Origin: Xestospongia bergquistia
Lineage: Eukaryota; Porifera; Demospongiae; Haplosclerida; Petrosiidae
Direction: 5' to 3'
Assembly (NCBI GenBank): GCA_963965975.1
Contig: OZ014415.1
Coordinates: 129,001-193,000 of the forward strand
DNA: 64,000 nt
The notes under the pieces are model-generated. The model did not search any database, had not been told where the DNA came from, and was given only the letters and a program-made list of their open reading frames with translations. The stretch's first letter is position 1; each line of letters begins with the position of its first letter. Below are positions 59,201-64,000 of the stretch, piece by piece. The position numbers were made by a program, and so were the translations under genes.

Positions 59201-60785
59201 GTCTTGTATCTCCTTCTGTAATGCCTTGGAGGTCTGTTAACTCTATTGGAGGAAGACGTATTCTACCATGACCTTTGACTGGTTGGTCCTTTACTTCTGT
59301 GATCTCAATGTCTGAGGTTTTCTTGGATTCAAAGTTAAGCAATCCTTTCTTTTTTGAAGTAACATTGATTGGTTCATCATTAACTACATCTGATAGGATG
59401 ATGTCAGATTTTTTATTTGATAGTGGCAAGTTAAAAGCCTGTGACTCATGCTTGGAATTTACAGTCTGAGACTTATACTTAGGAGATCCTGTAGTCTGAG
59501 GCACAGTACTTTTAGAAGAAGGTATGACATCATTTGTAGTGACTTCACTAACAACAATATCAGAACTCTCTTTATTAGTGAGAGTATGAGAGATAGTTTG
59601 TAATGGTGGTATCCAGTCATTGGTATCTTCCAATATGAGATCATTATCCTGAGTGGGAGGAGATGTTGTTGAGGGAACATCACTAGGAATAGGTGCAATT
59701 TTATTACGTGGGTGTTTCTTTTTTCTTTTTTCTTTTGTTTCTCTTGTTACTAACAGAGTTGATGATAATGTCTCATCAGTTGAGGGCAATACATGTACTG
59801 TGGTTGTTGATGGAGTAGAAGACTGGCAACGTAAACTGGTAAAACTAGTTTGACTGGTAGAATGCACTGGTTTATCAGGGTCTGGTTTAGCAGATGGCGG
59901 TAATGCAATGTTCTCGATCCCAATTTTGGATTTTTTGTGATGTAAGTAGGAACTACGATGAGACGAGGGTGCAGGTGCTACCGTGACAACAGTCCCACTA
60001 CTAGAAGACTGCAAACGTTTTAAAAAGTGCTGATACTCTAGTAACTCTGCTTCAGATATTTCTGTAGTGCCTTCATTACTAGAATCTAATGTATTATCTT
60101 GATGTTCTTGTATTTTAAATGAAATAGCTGTGTTGTTGTCTTGTTGTTGTAGAGACTTACTAATAGATGTAGTACTTCTCTCGGTAGTGCATTCTTCATT
60201 GCTAGCAGAAGCATTGTCATCTGATGATGGTGAGATAAAAATGTCAGTGACAGAAGTTGAGTGGATTTTCTTCTCACTAACTACATCTTCTTTGTCTTGC
60301 ACTACTGGAACAACTACTGCACTGCGAGAAAATAACCTCCTTTTTCTTATAATTGGTTCAGTACTACTTACAGATATATCATTGTTTACTAAGGTATGTT
60401 CGTTGCTAAGAGGTGTTTCGTTCCATGCTGATTTTGGAAATAGAGGAACTACTTGACCACAGGGAGGACTTTTGACTTCAGCCCCACCCACTTTTTCAGG
60501 ACCACTCTCTCTCTCTTCAAAATAGTTTTCTTCAATTTGTTCCTCTTCAATGTCATCTTCAATTATCCATTGACTGGTTTCTTTTAATGGAGAACCAACA
60601 AATAAATCATGAGACTCAGCTAATGGAGACACACTTCTACTTCTCCTCTTCAACTGGTCACGATGTGTCTTTAAAACTTGCTTAGCATTAGATAAAGTAT
60701 CTTGAATATCCATTAATGTTGTCTGATCATTACCAACATCCTTAGACAGATTGGAATGCACAAACACACCTAATCTAGTTGCCAT
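56298..60785 (-). CDS. Ankyrin-repeat protein with C-terminal PH domain
   Basis: Minus strand, from ATG 60785 (MATRLGVFVHSNLSKDVGND) to stop 56298. The first ~640 residues come from one exon. They are disordered and charged, full of S/T/K/E, with KTHRDQLKRRSRSVSPL near the start. A run of ankyrin repeats follows, e.g. LPLHWSTKPPSIKPITILLK, MTPLMWACYNKNVTVSKYLI, DGKTAMHW, GRTVLHCAAAEGFIKGIQYI and MGRTPLHYAAANDHVDVCYL, closing TPLDYGLIKQNEYVVALF. This is similar in feel to inversin-type ankyrins. After a linker comes a PH domain: RFVKKGSYLGYFTDDSN, PPLHYYFWMNSKNKTLCWS and SKESFEAWMECLQYLSEK (the C-terminal PH helix with its Trp). I do not recognise a named orthologue. Likely a membrane- or cytoskeleton-associated scaffold (inference). 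Confidence 0.75.
58164..58440. repeat. Tandem repeat GGTTATAGGTACACTGGTA in an intron
   Basis: About twelve imperfect units of ~20-23 bp, some alternating with TATTAGCTATGGTATATT, in an intron of the ankyrin/PH gene. It is G-poor on the sense (minus) strand. Confidence 0.93.
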
Positions 60786-60944
60786 TTCTTCACACTATTA
60801 CATTAAGATTTGCAATATTCATATTATAATGTTGTCATGGTAACAAACAATAATATTACTGAGAATATATTCATTATGGCCACTAACAATAAAAACTTTT
60901 ATATTTTGTGCTAACAAGACACAATTACACTATTAGTCATCTTC

Positions 60945-63737
<2,793 letters not shown>

Positions 63738-63896
63738 TGATGAAAGTACAGATATCGCTTCCGAATTTAATTGAATACCAGTCTTAGACTTCTGAGCATG
63801 CGCAATAATTTACCCGCCGAATTGGCGCGTTATATAAAAAGAGAGAACATTTAAAATTTGCACTAATTCCAAGAAGAATTCTAGAGCTTGGAGGTA
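63738..63896. promoter_or_regulatory. Divergent promoter with NRF1-like word, CCAAT and TATA box
   Basis: GAGCATGCGCAATAA lies at 63794-63808. AATTGGCGCG at 63820-63829 contains an inverted CCAAT core and an E2F-like GGCGCG. TATATAAAAA at 63831-63840 is a good TATA box pointing to the plus-strand gene. The other divergent spacers lack a TATA box. Confidence 0.65.
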
Positions 63897-64000
63897 TGTT
63901 GAACAATTACAGTATCTCTTTATTATTCTTTCTTTTTCTTTGTCCTCTTACAGAGACTGAACAGGACATAGCATCAGCTGTAGAGCCTGGACACACACAT
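63897..64000 (+). CDS. Start of a secreted or membrane protein (3' partial)
   Basis: About 57 bp after the TATA box, the first ATG opens a frame that stays open to the window end. It begins MLNNYSISLLFFLFLCPLTE, a good signal peptide. However, the same stretch also looks like a 57-bp intron (GTATGTTG at 63895 to CTTACAG at about 63951), in which case the ATG lies elsewhere. Too short to identify. Confidence 0.4.

Overview
This window is nuclear DNA of an early-branching animal with a very compact genome. Inference: a demosponge, plausibly Amphimedon-like. The sequence is AT-rich. Protein genes sit tens to a few hundred bases apart on both strands, and most are split by introns of about 40-120 bp that begin GT and end AG. 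The gene set is metazoan: a paired-class homeobox gene with the class-typical intron between homeodomain residues 46 and 47, KANK, PDE4 with UCR1/UCR2, FCHO, importin-13, AGBL4 and PUF60. There are no bacterial-style operons, Shine-Dalgarno sites, CRISPR arrays or tRNAs. A 200-bp run of N lies at 26001-26200.

Layout. 1-10.6 kb, all plus strand: the 3' part of a KANK-type coiled-coil/ankyrin gene, an ABCG half-transporter, THOC3, and an unrecognised single-pass membrane protein with a proline-rich, YVN-motif tail. 10.7-16.3 kb, minus: a Q50 paired-like homeobox gene and FAF1. 16.4-20.2 kb, plus: a MutS protein of MSH1 type. 20.6-25.6 kb, minus: a second small membrane protein with tyrosine motifs, and AASDH. 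25.7-28.4 kb: the N-terminal part of a divergent ubiquitin-specific protease around the gap, then 2 kb without a gene that contains a GC-rich, foldable dispersed repeat. 28.4-32.5 kb, plus: FCHO. 32.7-37.3 kb, minus: importin-13. 37.4-41.6 kb, plus: PDE4. 41.8-45.5 kb, minus: a CAAP1-like gene and AGBL4. 45.6-53.0 kb, plus: PUF60, an SLC38 transporter and a UBF-like HMG protein. 53.2-55.5 kb, minus: an intronless TM-TPR-ankyrin-JmjC protein. 55.6-56.2 kb, plus: an ER glutathione peroxidase (GPX7 type). 56.3-63.7 kb, minus: an ankyrin/PH protein and a CTLD-Ig-FN3 receptor. A plus-strand gene begins at the right edge.

Common themes. Six head-to-head pairs share very short spacers (40-160 bp between start codons). 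Four of these spacers carry the same NRF1-like palindrome, with core CATGCGCAA. Introns carry many tandem repeats. All ten CT-rich tracts I examined lie on the sense strand just upstream of a 3' splice site. Two introns in unrelated genes (THOC3 and FAF1) share an identical 38-bp block in the same orientation leading into the CT tract, which suggests a mobile or copied intron element. The genes cover mRNA processing and export (THOC3, PUF60), nuclear import (IPO13), rDNA transcription (UBF-like), cAMP signalling (PDE4), endocytosis (FCHO), tubulin deglutamylation (AGBL4), mitochondrial DNA repair (MSH1-like) and ER redox (GPX7 type). They are neighbours rather than one pathway. The ER-type JmjC/GPX7 head-to-head pair is the best case for linked function.
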